Shown here one piece after another: positions 40,781 to 49,609 of a DNA stretch of 64,000 bases (positions within the stretch are counted from its first letter, which is position 1; each line of letters opens with the position of its first letter). The DNA is from Clostridium sp. UBA701. GTDB lineage: Bacteria; Bacillota; Clostridia; Clostridiales; Clostridiaceae. The position numbers and the translations under genes are program-made. Under the pieces are notes generated by a model, which saw nothing but the letters and a program-made list of their open reading frames with translations, searched no databases and was not told the origin of the DNA. The stretch covers positions 186,001-250,000 of the forward strand of contig DBMJ01000016.1 of NCBI GenBank assembly GCA_002298125.1, in the 5' to 3' direction.

Positions 40781-41461
40781 ATGAGTGAGATAAAACGAGT
40801 TGTAAGTATAGGTGCTCATTCTTTAGATGCTGAGATTTTGGGTGGTCCTATTATGCTAAAATATGCAAAGCAGGGAGCCCACTGCACCTATATTCATGTT
40901 ACGCAGGGGCGCCTAGAGGATCCTAATGCAACCCAAGAGGCAAAAGATGAATATTTAAAGGAATTGTTAAATCAAAATAAGCGTGCTGCTGAAAAATTAA
41001 ATGGAGATACCATTTGGCTAGGCTATGTTTCCAGCAATATGCCTACCTTAGAGGAATTTTCTGCAAGAATGGAACAATATTTTATAGATGAAAAAGTAGA
41101 TTTAGTCATTACTCATTGGCGGGGCTCCATGCATCCACGTCATATTAATACCCACGATGCAGTGACTACCGCAGTAAAACGTTTACGTGAAAAGGGCAGC
41201 AATATTAGGTTGGTTTATGGTGAAAATTTTGAGGATTTAGTGGGCTTTATCCCTCAGGCTTATTTTAAACTTGATGAAAATGAGATAGAGCAATGGTATG
41301 AAGGCCTGAGGGTATATTCTGTTTTCCGTGGAGAGATTAATGATTTTCCCTACAAGCCATACTATTCAACTATAGGTAAGGTTCGTCAAATAGAATCAAA
41401 TAATGATGGTTACACCGTTGCCTATATGTATGCAAGCCTGATTGAAAATAAATTATGGTAA
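40781..41461 (+). CDS. PIG-L/LmbE-family deacetylase-like protein
   Basis: This 226-residue protein belongs to the PIG-L/LmbE zinc N-deacetylase family. The zinc-site start usually reads AHPDDE; here it is AHSLDAE, keeping His13 and Asp16 but replacing the general-base Asp with Leu15. The downstream HWRGSMHPRHINTHDAV supplies the third zinc His. It may deacetylate an amino sugar, or it may have changed chemistry. It lies between the GNAT gene and murQ and overlaps murQ by 7 bases. Confidence 0.8.
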   Translation: MSEIKRVVSIGAHSLDAEILGGPIMLKYAKQGAHCTYIHVTQGRLEDPNATQEAKDEYLKELLNQNKRAAEKLNGDTIWLGYVSSNMPTLEEFSARMEQYFIDEKVDLVITHWRGSMHPRHINTHDAVTTAVKRLREKGSNIRLVYGENFEDLVGFIPQAYFKLDENEIEQWYEGLRVYSVFRGEINDFPYKPYYSTIGKVRQIESNNDGYTVAYMYASLIENKLW

Positions 41462-42363
41462 GTGAAATGGATAAAGTAAAAATTGATCATTTAAAAACAG
41501 AAAGCCGAAATCCCAAAACCTTGAATTTAGACACCATGTCTACCATGGATATCCTCCGCATAATGAATGAGGAGGATGAAAAAGTTATTGAGACGATTAG
41601 GGAAGCCTTGCCCCAGATAGAAAAAACTGTGGAGCTTGTAATTAGCGCATTAAATAACAATGGAAGGCTTATCTATATGGGGGCAGGAACAAGTGGTAGA
41701 TTAGGAATCCTAGATGCTGTTGAATGTGTTCCTACCTTTTCTACTACGGATGAAGTAATTGGAATTATTGCAGGTGGAAATAATGCCTTTGTAAAAGCAG
41801 TAGAAGGGGCAGAGGATTCTGAGGAGCTTGCTGCTAAGGATTTAGATGAAATTAATATTAATGAAAAGGATGTGGTGGTAGCAATTGCCGCATCAGGGAG
41901 AACCCCTTATGCCATCGGTGCTCTAAAACATGCAAAGAGCTTTAATGCAAAATGTATTAGCATAACCTGTAATAAGGCTTCACAATTAGGAAAATATGCT
42001 GATGTAGCCATTGAAGTGGATGCAGGTCCAGAGGTATTAACTGGCTCCACTCGCTTAAAGGCTGGTACCTGTCAAAAGATTATTTTAAATATGATTTCCA
42101 CAGCCTCCATGGTGGGAATCGGTAAGGTATATGGAAATTTAATGGTGGATATGAAGGCTACTAACCTGAAATTAATCGAGAGGGCAAAGAGAATAGTAAT
42201 GGAGAGCACTGAGTGTGATCTGGAAACTGCTGCTAAGACCTTGGAGATGACAGATTATTCTAGTAAGACAGCTATTGTAATGATTTTAACGGGGCTTACA
42301 AAAGAGGAAGCAGAGAGAAAGATTAGTGAAAACCATGGCTTTATAAGAAAATGTATTGAATAA
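41455..42363 (+). CDS. murQ: N-acetylmuramic acid 6-phosphate etherase
   Basis: This 302-residue SIS-domain enzyme removes lactate from MurNAc 6-phosphate to give GlcNAc 6-phosphate. Family features are TESRNPKTLNLDTMST near the N-terminus, MGAGTSGRLGILDA around 75-88, the catalytic Glu region VKAVEGAEDSEE and the later GSTRLKAGTCQK. The ATG at 41455 overlaps the deacetylase end; an in-frame ATG at 41467 is an alternative. The adjacent PTS suggests import of MurNAc or a derivative as its 6-phosphate. Confidence 0.92.
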   Translation: MVSEMDKVKIDHLKTESRNPKTLNLDTMSTMDILRIMNEEDEKVIETIREALPQIEKTVELVISALNNNGRLIYMGAGTSGRLGILDAVECVPTFSTTDEVIGIIAGGNNAFVKAVEGAEDSEELAAKDLDEININEKDVVVAIAASGRTPYAIGALKHAKSFNAKCISITCNKASQLGKYADVAIEVDAGPEVLTGSTRLKAGTCQKIILNMISTASMVGIGKVYGNLMVDMKATNLKLIERAKRIVMESTECDLETAAKTLEMTDYSSKTAIVMILTGLTKEEAERKISENHGFIRKCIE

Positions 42364-42422
42364 TTGTAAAAATGTAAAAGCTTTAGAATATAAATTAGTA
42401 AATAAGTGAAAGGAGGACAGAT

Positions 42423-42914
42423 ATGGCAAAGCTATATGTAAGGGTTGATGATAGATTGATTCATGGTCAAACCATAGTAGCATGGTGCCCCACACTTTCC
42501 ATCAAGGAAATTATAGCCATTGATGATGAAAGTGCAAAAAACCCAATACTCAAATCTATTATGACTATGGGTGTTCCTTCAACCTATAAGACTCACATTG
42601 TAACCACAGAAGAGGCAAAACAAATACTAGCACAGGAAAGCAGCAATAATCGTTTAGTAATTACTAAATTTCCAAGCAAATTACCGGCTATTCAAGAAGA
42701 AATAGCTAAGGCTGAATCTATTATTTTAGGTAATCTTGCAAAAAGAGAGGATACAATTCACAAAGTAAGCGGCGCAACAGGAATATTCTACTTAAGTGAT
42801 AATGACGTAGCAATTATTGATAGCTTAGTTTCTAATGGAATAGAAGTATGCTTTCAACAATTGCCAAGCACTTCAAAAACAAGCTGGGACTCATTTAAAA
42901 AATCATATAAATAA
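42423..42914 (+). CDS. PTS mannose/sorbose-family EIIB component
   Basis: This 163-residue EIIB has the phosphohistidine His14 in RVDDRLIHGQTIVAW. It is the first PTS gene after murQ, with GAAAGGAGGACAGAT upstream. It works with the EIIC, EIID and EIIA encoded next. The EIIA is last in this operon, unlike the operon at 22520. Confidence 0.92.
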   Translation: MAKLYVRVDDRLIHGQTIVAWCPTLSIKEIIAIDDESAKNPILKSIMTMGVPSTYKTHIVTTEEAKQILAQESSNNRLVITKFPSKLPAIQEEIAKAESIILGNLAKREDTIHKVSGATGIFYLSDNDVAIIDSLVSNGIEVCFQQLPSTSKTSWDSFKKSYK

Positions 42915-42931
42915 ATTAAAGGGGGAAAACT

Positions 42932-43720
42932 ATGCAAATTTATCAAATTATTCTAATCGCCTTGTTTGTGTATTTAGGTTCAATTGGTTCAATAGTTGGT
43001 AACACTATTGGCTGGTACACCTTAGGAAGACCTTTAGTTGCTTCATTTATTGTAGGATTAATCTTAGGGGATGTACAAACTGCTATGATAGTTGGTATTC
43101 CGCTGCAGATTATGTACATGGGTAATGTAACACCAGGTGGTGCTGTTGCTTGGGATCTATCCTACGCCACATATATTGGTGTAGCAGGAGCGCTTGTATT
43201 TGGTAAAGGACTAACCCCAACTCAGGTTATTGGCTTAGCTGTTGTATTTGCTGGTATTGGCGGACTAGTAGGACAAATTATGTGGAATGTTTCCTACGCT
43301 TTGAACCTCCCATTAAACCGTGTAGCCAACAAATATGCTGAAGCAGGAGAGACTAAAAAAATGTATATACCAAACCTTGTTTTGGGACAACTAATTGGCT
43401 TTGCCTGCCGTTTCATTCCTGCAATAATCGTATTAACCTCTATGACTGCAGCTTCCGGACAAGCTGATTTCGCAACACTTATTCCTGGATGGGTTACAAC
43501 TGCACTAGGAATATTTGGTGGCATGATGGCTGCACTAGGAATGGGAATTATTCTTTCCTTCTTATTAAAGAAGAAATATCATTTAGTAATTTTCTTAGCA
43601 GGCTTTATACTTGTAACCTATTTCAACCTTACCACCATGGCAGTTGCTGTTGTTGCAATTATCGCCTCTATATTATACTATGTTAACGTTTCAAGCCTAG
43701 CAGCTAAGAAAGGAGAATAG
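42932..43720 (+). CDS. PTS mannose/sorbose-family EIIC permease
   Basis: This 262-residue membrane protein has about seven spans and EIIC motifs TLGRPLVASFIVGLILGDVQ and IVGIPLQIMYMGNVTPGGAV. Mannose-type systems usually carry hexoses and amino sugars, in line with murQ beside it. AAAGGGGGAAAAC precedes the ATG. Confidence 0.92.
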   Translation: MQIYQIILIALFVYLGSIGSIVGNTIGWYTLGRPLVASFIVGLILGDVQTAMIVGIPLQIMYMGNVTPGGAVAWDLSYATYIGVAGALVFGKGLTPTQVIGLAVVFAGIGGLVGQIMWNVSYALNLPLNRVANKYAEAGETKKMYIPNLVLGQLIGFACRFIPAIIVLTSMTAASGQADFATLIPGWVTTALGIFGGMMAALGMGIILSFLLKKKYHLVIFLAGFILVTYFNLTTMAVAVVAIIASILYYVNVSSLAAKKGE

Positions 43721-43722
43721 CT

Positions 43723-44589
43723 ATGAGAAAGAAAATTAGTGAAAAAACCCTTAAAAAATCCTTCTTTAATTGGTTTTTCTGGAATGGATGTTCACAACAG
43801 GCAGAAAGTATGTTGGGAATGGCCTTCGGTCAAGCTATGGCTCCAGTTGTTGATGAGTTGTATGATAAGAAAGAAGACAAGGCTGCTGCATTAAAAAGAC
43901 ATGTAACACTCTTTAATACAGAATCTCAAGTGGGATCCATTTGTAATGGAGTAGTTTGCGGTCTAGAAGAAGCCAATGCCAATGGAGAATGTACACCTGA
44001 GCTTATAAGCAGTGTTAAGGTAGCATTGATAGGACCTACCTCAGCCATAGGTGATTCCCTATGGGTTGCTACTATAATTCCAATACTACTTACAATTTGT
44101 CTGTCTATTTCTCAAGCCTCACAGTCAATTTCTTGGTTAGGAGCAGTTATTTACATGGTAGTATATCCTGTAGGAACATGTTTACTAAGCTGGTATCTGT
44201 TCAAGCTAGGTTACAGATCAGGTATTGAAGGCATGCAGGGCTTTATGTCCACAGGAAAGCTTAATACACTAACAGATACAATGACAGTGCTGGGCTTACT
44301 GGTGGTTGGTGCATTAACAGCTTCCTTTGTTAGCTGTGTTTTACCTATTAAAATAGTAAGAGATGTATTTGATGCTACCAAGGGCACAATATTACAAAAC
44401 CAGGTTATATTTGATGCTGACAAGGTTCTTAATTCAATTTTCCCTAAAATCTTACCTTTAGGCTTAACGTTGGCAGTTTACTATCTATATTCAAAGAAGA
44501 AATGGTCCCCTCTTAAGCTAATGGGACTTATCCTGGTGCTTGCTTGTGCACTTACTCTTATTGGATATTTAACAAAATATTATGTATAA
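43723..44589 (+). CDS. PTS mannose/sorbose-family EIID component
   Basis: This 288-residue EIID has the start KKSFFNWFFWNGCSQQAESM and the family motif IGPTSAIGDSLWVATIIPIL. Several C-terminal spans are present. It begins two bases after the EIIC stop, with AAAGGAGAATAG overlapping the end of that gene. Confidence 0.92.
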   Translation: MRKKISEKTLKKSFFNWFFWNGCSQQAESMLGMAFGQAMAPVVDELYDKKEDKAAALKRHVTLFNTESQVGSICNGVVCGLEEANANGECTPELISSVKVALIGPTSAIGDSLWVATIIPILLTICLSISQASQSISWLGAVIYMVVYPVGTCLLSWYLFKLGYRSGIEGMQGFMSTGKLNTLTDTMTVLGLLVVGALTASFVSCVLPIKIVRDVFDATKGTILQNQVIFDADKVLNSIFPKILPLGLTLAVYYLYSKKKWSPLKLMGLILVLACALTLIGYLTKYYV

Positions 44590-44636
44590 TTGGAGTAGTT
44601 GTTTAGCACTATAAAAATATAAAATAAGGATTGATG

Positions 44637-44671
44637 TAGAGACCTTAATATTTATGGTATTAAGGTCTCTA
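44637..44671 (+). other. 14-bp perfect intercistronic hairpin
   Basis: TAGAGACCTTAATA (44637-44650) pairs with TATTAAGGTCTCTA (44658-44671) around a 7-nt loop. It ends 18 bases before the EIIA start and has no U-run. Likely roles are mRNA stabilisation or control of EIIA translation. Confidence 0.7.
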
Positions 44672-44689
44672 TTAAAAAGGAGAATTAAA

Positions 44690-45079
44690 ATGGTTAGAGT
44701 TGTAGTTATAGGGCATGGTGGATATGCCGAAGGAGTAAGACAAAATTTAGAAATGATTGTAGGAAAAGCCCAGCACATGTATTTTATTGATTTGACTAAG
44801 GAGGATGACTTAGCTGCTTTAGAAAATAAGGTAAACCAACTATTAGAGGGCTTTGACAATGAGGATGAAGTGCTATTTGCCTGTGATTTACTGGGGGCAT
44901 CCCCCTTTCGTGTAGCTGCAACCCTTTCTGCAAATAATCCAGGGAAATATATTACTGTTGCAGGTCTTAATACCATGGCTTATATAGAACTTAATATGGA
45001 CAATGATTTATCCCTTGAGGAGATAGCAAATCGTGCAGTAGAAACTACTAAGACTTCAGTAACAAAGTTTCCTCAGTAA
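44690..45079 (+). CDS. PTS mannose/sorbose-family EIIA component
   Basis: This 129-residue EIIA has the phosphorylated His9 in VVVIGHGGYAEG and the ACDLLGASPFRVA motif. ATG 44690 is chosen because AAAAAGGAGAATTAAA directly precedes it; an earlier in-frame ATG falls inside the upstream hairpin. It closes the MurQ/PTS operon and is followed by a terminator. Confidence 0.9.
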   Translation: MVRVVVIGHGGYAEGVRQNLEMIVGKAQHMYFIDLTKEDDLAALENKVNQLLEGFDNEDEVLFACDLLGASPFRVAATLSANNPGKYITVAGLNTMAYIELNMDNDLSLEEIANRAVETTKTSVTKFPQ

Positions 45080-45096
45080 AATGATATTTGATAAAG

Positions 45097-45130
45097 CAGC
45101 TTCCAGGCTATTGGCAGGGAAGCTGTTTTT
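45097..45130 (+). terminator. Terminator of the MurQ/PTS operon
   Basis: CAGCTTCC pairs with GGAAGCTG across a 13-nt loop, followed by TTTTT. Confidence 0.85.
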
Positions 45131-45154
45131 AATGTAATATGGAGGGGGGTGGTA

Positions 45155-46444
45155 ATGGTGAAAAACGTAAATCTTGAGAGTATGAGGGATAAGCTTGAAA
45201 AGGCAGGGCTTCTTCCAATGGAAAAACAGGCTCAGCTTAGCTTTGAGGTGCTTCATCGCAGACTGGAAACAGTGCTGCCTGAAGCAATGAAAAAATCTGG
45301 GGTGGATCTATGGCTTATCATGGGGAAGGAAAACAATGAGGATCCTATTATGAAGACCCTGTTCACTTGGGATATACCTCATGCTAGGAGAATAAGTATA
45401 TTAGCCTTTTATTATGATGAGGCTTGTGATAAAGTGAAAAGAATGTCTATAGGGCCTCAATCCACTGAAATGGGGAGACTCTATGAGGATGTTAAGAAAA
45501 AGGATGAATCCATATGGGATTGTGTTGGGCGGATAGTCAGTAAGTATGACCCAAAGAGTATTGCCATTAATAGGAGCAATAATTATGGTTTTTGTGACGG
45601 TATTTCTGCCACTCTTTATGACTCTTTGCTAAATTGCTTGACAGATGAATACAGGGATAGGCTTTGCAGTGGGGAAGACCTTTCAATTCGCTGGCTTGAG
45701 AAAACTACAGACCTGGAGCTTGAGCTGATGAAGGTGCTGGTGGAGGTGACACAGGATATCATAAAGATGTGCTTTTCCAGAGATAATATTGTGCCAGGAG
45801 TTACTAATACCAAGGATTTAGAATGGCTTATGAGAGAGACCATTTCTCAAGTTGGTTTTGATTACTGGTTTGGCCCAGATGTGGACCTTCAGCGCAAAGG
45901 GGGAACTTCAAGCCGTCTGTCAGAAACTACAATAGAGAATGGTAATCTGCTGCATTGTGATATAGGCATTGTTGGGAAATACCTACAGCTGCATACTGAC
46001 CTTCAGTGGTTAGCCTATGTGTTAAAACCAGGAGAATATAATTCTCCAAAGGGTTTAGGGGAACTGTTCTCATTAGGTCAACGCTTTCAGGATATTGTGT
46101 CAACAAGCTTTAACTATGACCTTTCTGGCAATGAGGTTTTTACCAAAGCAGTTGAGAAGGCCAAGGAAGAAGGATTAGCTCCTATGCTCTACAGTCATCC
46201 TCTTGGAACCTTTGGTCATGGTGCAGGACCCACCTTAGGCCTTTATGACAATCAGGGCTTTGTATCAGGCTCTGGAGAACGATTACTTGAGGATAGAACC
46301 TGTTTTGCCCTGGAGCTTAATGTTCGCGGCAATCTTCCAGAATGGGATAATCAAGAGGTATTTATGTATATGGAAGAGGATATCTATCTTAATGGCACTG
46401 TAAGCTATATCCATGGGCGGCAGAAAGAGCTCATTAATATCTAA
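45155..46444 (+). CDS. M24-family metallopeptidase (Xaa-Pro aminopeptidase-like)
   Basis: This 429-residue protein has the pita-bread fold of M24 peptidases in its C-terminal half. The five metal ligands can be placed: Asp in LLHCDIG, Asp in LHTDLQW, His in FGHGAGP, Glu in FALELNV and Glu in VFMYMEED. The N-terminal half resembles the creatinase-type domain. It may cleave peptides or a peptide linked to the cell-wall sugar handled nearby. ATG 45155 has GGAGGGGGG five bases upstream. It sits outside the PTS operon terminator, so it may be transcribed separately. Confidence 0.85.
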   Translation: MVKNVNLESMRDKLEKAGLLPMEKQAQLSFEVLHRRLETVLPEAMKKSGVDLWLIMGKENNEDPIMKTLFTWDIPHARRISILAFYYDEACDKVKRMSIGPQSTEMGRLYEDVKKKDESIWDCVGRIVSKYDPKSIAINRSNNYGFCDGISATLYDSLLNCLTDEYRDRLCSGEDLSIRWLEKTTDLELELMKVLVEVTQDIIKMCFSRDNIVPGVTNTKDLEWLMRETISQVGFDYWFGPDVDLQRKGGTSSRLSETTIENGNLLHCDIGIVGKYLQLHTDLQWLAYVLKPGEYNSPKGLGELFSLGQRFQDIVSTSFNYDLSGNEVFTKAVEKAKEEGLAPMLYSHPLGTFGHGAGPTLGLYDNQGFVSGSGERLLEDRTCFALELNVRGNLPEWDNQEVFMYMEEDIYLNGTVSYIHGRQKELINI

Positions 46445-46446
46445 AG

Positions 46447-47163
46447 CTACATATTATTAATAGAGTTAAATAGCTCTTCAATTTTTTTAAAGTTACTTTC
46501 AGAGATAATTATATCCTGACGGTCTCTTGAAATTATTCCCTCATCAGTGAGCTTGTTTAAATACCTGTAGAGTGTTCTTTTGTTTATCTGCAGTGAATCT
46601 GCAATAAAGGATTTATTATCCTTTACTCTGTGAGGCAGCCTTTTTCCCAAAGCCTTGTTATACAGATAGATAATTAAATTTTCATAGGGGGATATGGCTG
46701 ATTTATATCTAGAGTGCTCAATAGAGTGAGTGGAAAAGTAAGCTAAGTACTCGATAACGTAGGACGAAATAGCTATGTCACTATATATTGCTTCTAAAAA
46801 AATGTCCCTTTCTATTTTAACCAGCAGGGCTTTAGAAAGAGTTATTACTGTACTGTTGTAATAGTCTGCCTTGTTTACAGCTTCAATTAAGCCAAATATC
46901 TGTGTTTTAGTGAGTGTATCTGCTATAATACGTCTTCCGTCTAGAGTGTAATTTACAACGTAGGTGGTGCCATGAACTAAAATATAAATATACTCAAGCT
47001 CACTGTTGTGATCAATAAATATACTATTTTCCTTTAAAGCTAATACCTGAATACAATCTGAAGAGTAGTGCTGAAGGAAAGCCCTTGTGCTAGAAAAGGA
47101 ATTGTACTTGTTAGAAAATGAGAAATTCAGTATTTTTTTTAAGGAATCATTAAAACTATTCAT
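46447..47163 (-). CDS. Crp/Fnr-family transcriptional regulator
   Basis: This 238-residue regulator has an N-terminal cyclic-nucleotide-binding-type beta-barrel (about 20-130) and a C-terminal winged helix (FIADSLQINKRTLYRYLNKL). No Cys cluster typical of iron-sulfur Fnr is seen, so the ligand is unknown. The start at 47163 is chosen because AAAAAGGAG is seven bases upstream. It is divergent from the yjjI/yjjW genes and its leader has a Crp-like palindrome, suggesting autoregulation and control of the pair. Confidence 0.85.
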   Translation of the reverse strand: MNSFNDSLKKILNFSFSNKYNSFSSTRAFLQHYSSDCIQVLALKENSIFIDHNSELEYIYILVHGTTYVVNYTLDGRRIIADTLTKTQIFGLIEAVNKADYYNSTVITLSKALLVKIERDIFLEAIYSDIAISSYVIEYLAYFSTHSIEHSRYKSAISPYENLIIYLYNKALGKRLPHRVKDNKSFIADSLQINKRTLYRYLNKLTDEGIISRDRQDIIISESNFKKIEELFNSINNM

Positions 47164-47184
47164 AGAGGCTCCTTTTTTAAAAAA

Positions 47185-47247
47185 TGTGACAGCTGTCATT
47201 TATTTAATAATAGCACTATTGATAAAATAGAAGCAATAGAATATATA
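47185..47247. promoter_or_regulatory. Crp-like palindrome and promoter upstream of yjjI
   Basis: TGTGACAGCTGTCATT (47185-47200) fits TGTGA-N6-TCACA at eight of ten positions and contains the perfect palindrome TGACAGCTGTCA. TTGATA (47219-47224) and TATATA (47242-47247), spaced 17 bp, form the yjjI promoter. Confidence 0.65.
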
Positions 47248-47287
47248 ACTACGTAAAATATATTATAAAAATCAAGGAGGAGTTAAC

Positions 47288-48820
47288 TTGAGAATTTATA
47301 AAAGCATAGAGGAAACAAAGGAAGAAGCACTAAATATCATTAAGAATTCAAGCCTCACCTATGAACAGCAAACCTATAGCTTAGCTAAGCTTTCTGAAAA
47401 TCAGCTGCCTTACCCAGAGGGTGCAGATAAGATTTTCTTTGAGCTTGTTAATAAGGGTATAATATGTGATCTTGACGAAGGACATGCACCTTATGCTCCA
47501 AGATATATATTACCTAACTATGATAAGCTGTTGAAGGAGGGCTGTGAGTTCCTAAGACTAAAACCAGCTAAGACTTTAACAGATGCAATTAACATGCTCT
47601 TGGTATTTTACCATCATGTGCCCTCAGTAACAAGATTTCCTGTTTACTTAGGTAGCATTGATAAATTGTTAGAGCCCTTTATAGTGGATGAAGCGCAAGC
47701 AAGAGAACAAATAAAGTGGTTTTTAATTCATTTAGATAGAACAATAAATGATAGCTTCTCTCATGCAAATATTGGTCCTGAAGAAACATTAGCTGGAAAT
47801 ATAATTATTGATTTAGAAAAAGAGCTTCAAGATGTAACTCCAAATTTGACCATATTATATGATAAGGACAAAACAAGCAATGAGTTTGCTGTAAAATGTG
47901 CTGAAGCATCATTGATTTGTGCTAATCCAGCCTTTGCTAACGATAAAATGTTTAGAGAAGACTTCAAAGGAGATTATGGAATAGCAAGCTGTTATAATGG
48001 TCTTCCAATTAGCGGTGGAGCCTTTACACTTTCAAGACTTAGACTAAACAAAATAGCAGAGGATTCAAAATCTACTGAGGAATTTTTAAGCACAAAGCTT
48101 CCACAGGCCATAGATGCATTGACTAAGTTTATGGAAAGCAAGATCAGGTTTTTAGTTGAAGAGACTCCATTTTTTAAATCCAACTTTTTAGTAAGGGAAG
48201 GCTTTATTGAGCTTGATAGATTTGTTGGCCTTTTTGGGATGGTTGGAATGCATGAATGTGTTAACAAGCTTATGGAGTTAGATAACAAGAATTTATCCTT
48301 TGGTAAGGATAAGGAAGCAAATGAGCTAGGTGTTAAAATACTAGACCTTATACAAGAAAGAGTAAACCGTTTTGAAAGTAAATACGGAAAAGTTTGGAAC
48401 AATAGATTTATGCTTCATTCTCAAGTAGGGGCAGCGGCTGATGAGGGTACATCACCAGGAATGAGAATAGCTATAGGAGAAGAAATCCCACTATATGATC
48501 ATTTAAAACAGGCTGGAATGTTTCACAAGTACTTTCCATCAGGTATTGGCGATCATTTTCCCTTTGACTATACTGCAAAGGAAAATCCTCAGGCCATTGT
48601 TGATATCTTCAATGGAGCCTTTGCTTCAGGTATGAGATATATCTCAGCCTACCCTGAAGATGGAGATCTTATTAGAGTAACAGGATATCTAGTTAAAAAA
48701 TCTGACCTTGAAAAATTCAACAGCGGAAAACAAGTAAGCTATGACACCATACAATATGCACAAACTCCTCTAAATGATTATGGAATTTTAGATAGAAAAG
48801 TAAGGAGCTCCAATGATTAA
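47288..48820 (+). CDS. yjjI: YjjI-family glycyl radical enzyme
   Basis: This 510-residue protein is a member of the YjjI glycyl radical family, whose reaction is not established. The radical site is Gly466 in RVTGYLV near the C-terminus, and Cys235 in GIASCYNGLP is a good candidate for the thiyl-radical cysteine. It starts with TTG, supported by AAGGAGG seven bases upstream. The activase gene overlaps its end by 8 bases. The enzyme is expected to work only under anaerobic conditions. A divergent Crp/Fnr regulator probably controls it. Confidence 0.9.
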   Translation: MRIYKSIEETKEEALNIIKNSSLTYEQQTYSLAKLSENQLPYPEGADKIFFELVNKGIICDLDEGHAPYAPRYILPNYDKLLKEGCEFLRLKPAKTLTDAINMLLVFYHHVPSVTRFPVYLGSIDKLLEPFIVDEAQAREQIKWFLIHLDRTINDSFSHANIGPEETLAGNIIIDLEKELQDVTPNLTILYDKDKTSNEFAVKCAEASLICANPAFANDKMFREDFKGDYGIASCYNGLPISGGAFTLSRLRLNKIAEDSKSTEEFLSTKLPQAIDALTKFMESKIRFLVEETPFFKSNFLVREGFIELDRFVGLFGMVGMHECVNKLMELDNKNLSFGKDKEANELGVKILDLIQERVNRFESKYGKVWNNRFMLHSQVGAAADEGTSPGMRIAIGEEIPLYDHLKQAGMFHKYFPSGIGDHFPFDYTAKENPQAIVDIFNGAFASGMRYISAYPEDGDLIRVTGYLVKKSDLEKFNSGKQVSYDTIQYAQTPLNDYGILDRKVRSSND

Positions 48821-49538
48821 GGCTAGGATTAATAAAATAATTGACAGCAGTGTGGTTGATGGTCCAGGAAACAGAACAGCTATTTTCTTTCAAGGCTGTA
48901 ATTTCAATTGCAGATACTGTCATAATCCAGAAACTATAAGTCATGATATTAGCGGTGAGGAAGGCAGTATACAAAGCTTAAGAGTAGAGGAAGTATTGGA
49001 GCAAATTAAAAAGAATATTCCTTTCATTAAAGGGATAACTACCTCTGGAGGAGAGTGTACATTACAAAAAGATTTTTTAACAGAGTTATTTAAAGAAACC
49101 AGAAAGCTTGGGCTGACCAATTTTATTGATTCAAATGGTTCCATTAGATTTTCCGATTACAAAGAGCTGATGGAATATACAGATGCAGTAATGCTTGATG
49201 TAAAATCAATTGATCCTATGGAGCATATGGAGCTTACTTCAAAGGGCAATGAAATTGTACTTGAAAACGCAAGGTATTTAGCAAGTATAGGAAAGCTTTT
49301 TGAAATTAGAACTGTAGTTATAGAAGGGTATCTAAACAACAGGAAAACTGTTTATGAAATAACTAATATGCTTAAGGAATATCAAAAAATTGGAGAAATA
49401 AGATATAAAATCATTAGATTTAGACCTTTTGGTGTTAGAGAAGAATATAAGAATATGAAAGCACCCTCTGAAGAGGAAATGAATTACTTAAAGAGCATTG
49501 CTAATAAAAATGGTTTTGCAAATGTTTTATTAGTATAA
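48813..49538 (+). CDS. yjjW: YjjW-family glycyl radical enzyme activase (radical SAM)
   Basis: This 241-residue radical SAM activase makes the glycyl radical on YjjI using S-adenosylmethionine. Cys29, Cys33 and Cys36 in QGCNFNCRYCHNPE bind the 4Fe-4S cluster, and TTSGGECTLQ matches the SAM-binding GGE motif. The extra ferredoxin-like cysteine insert seen in longer activases is absent, so this is the short form. Its ATG lies inside the end of yjjI, indicating coupled translation. Confidence 0.9.
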   Translation: MIKARINKIIDSSVVDGPGNRTAIFFQGCNFNCRYCHNPETISHDISGEEGSIQSLRVEEVLEQIKKNIPFIKGITTSGGECTLQKDFLTELFKETRKLGLTNFIDSNGSIRFSDYKELMEYTDAVMLDVKSIDPMEHMELTSKGNEIVLENARYLASIGKLFEIRTVVIEGYLNNRKTVYEITNMLKEYQKIGEIRYKIIRFRPFGVREEYKNMKAPSEEEMNYLKSIANKNGFANVLLV

Positions 49539-49549
49539 GCAATATATAT

Positions 49550-49587
49550 AAAGGGCACAGTGAGATGAAACTCAACTGTGTCCTTTT
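49550..49587 (+). terminator. Terminator of the yjjI-yjjW operon
   Basis: AAAGGGCACAGT pairs with ACTGTGTCCTTT over 12 bp with one G-U pair, plus an inner GAG/CTC stem. The stem ends in the U-rich strand. Confidence 0.8.
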
Positions 49588-49609
49588 ATTGTTCAGCTTT
49601 TTAATCACA

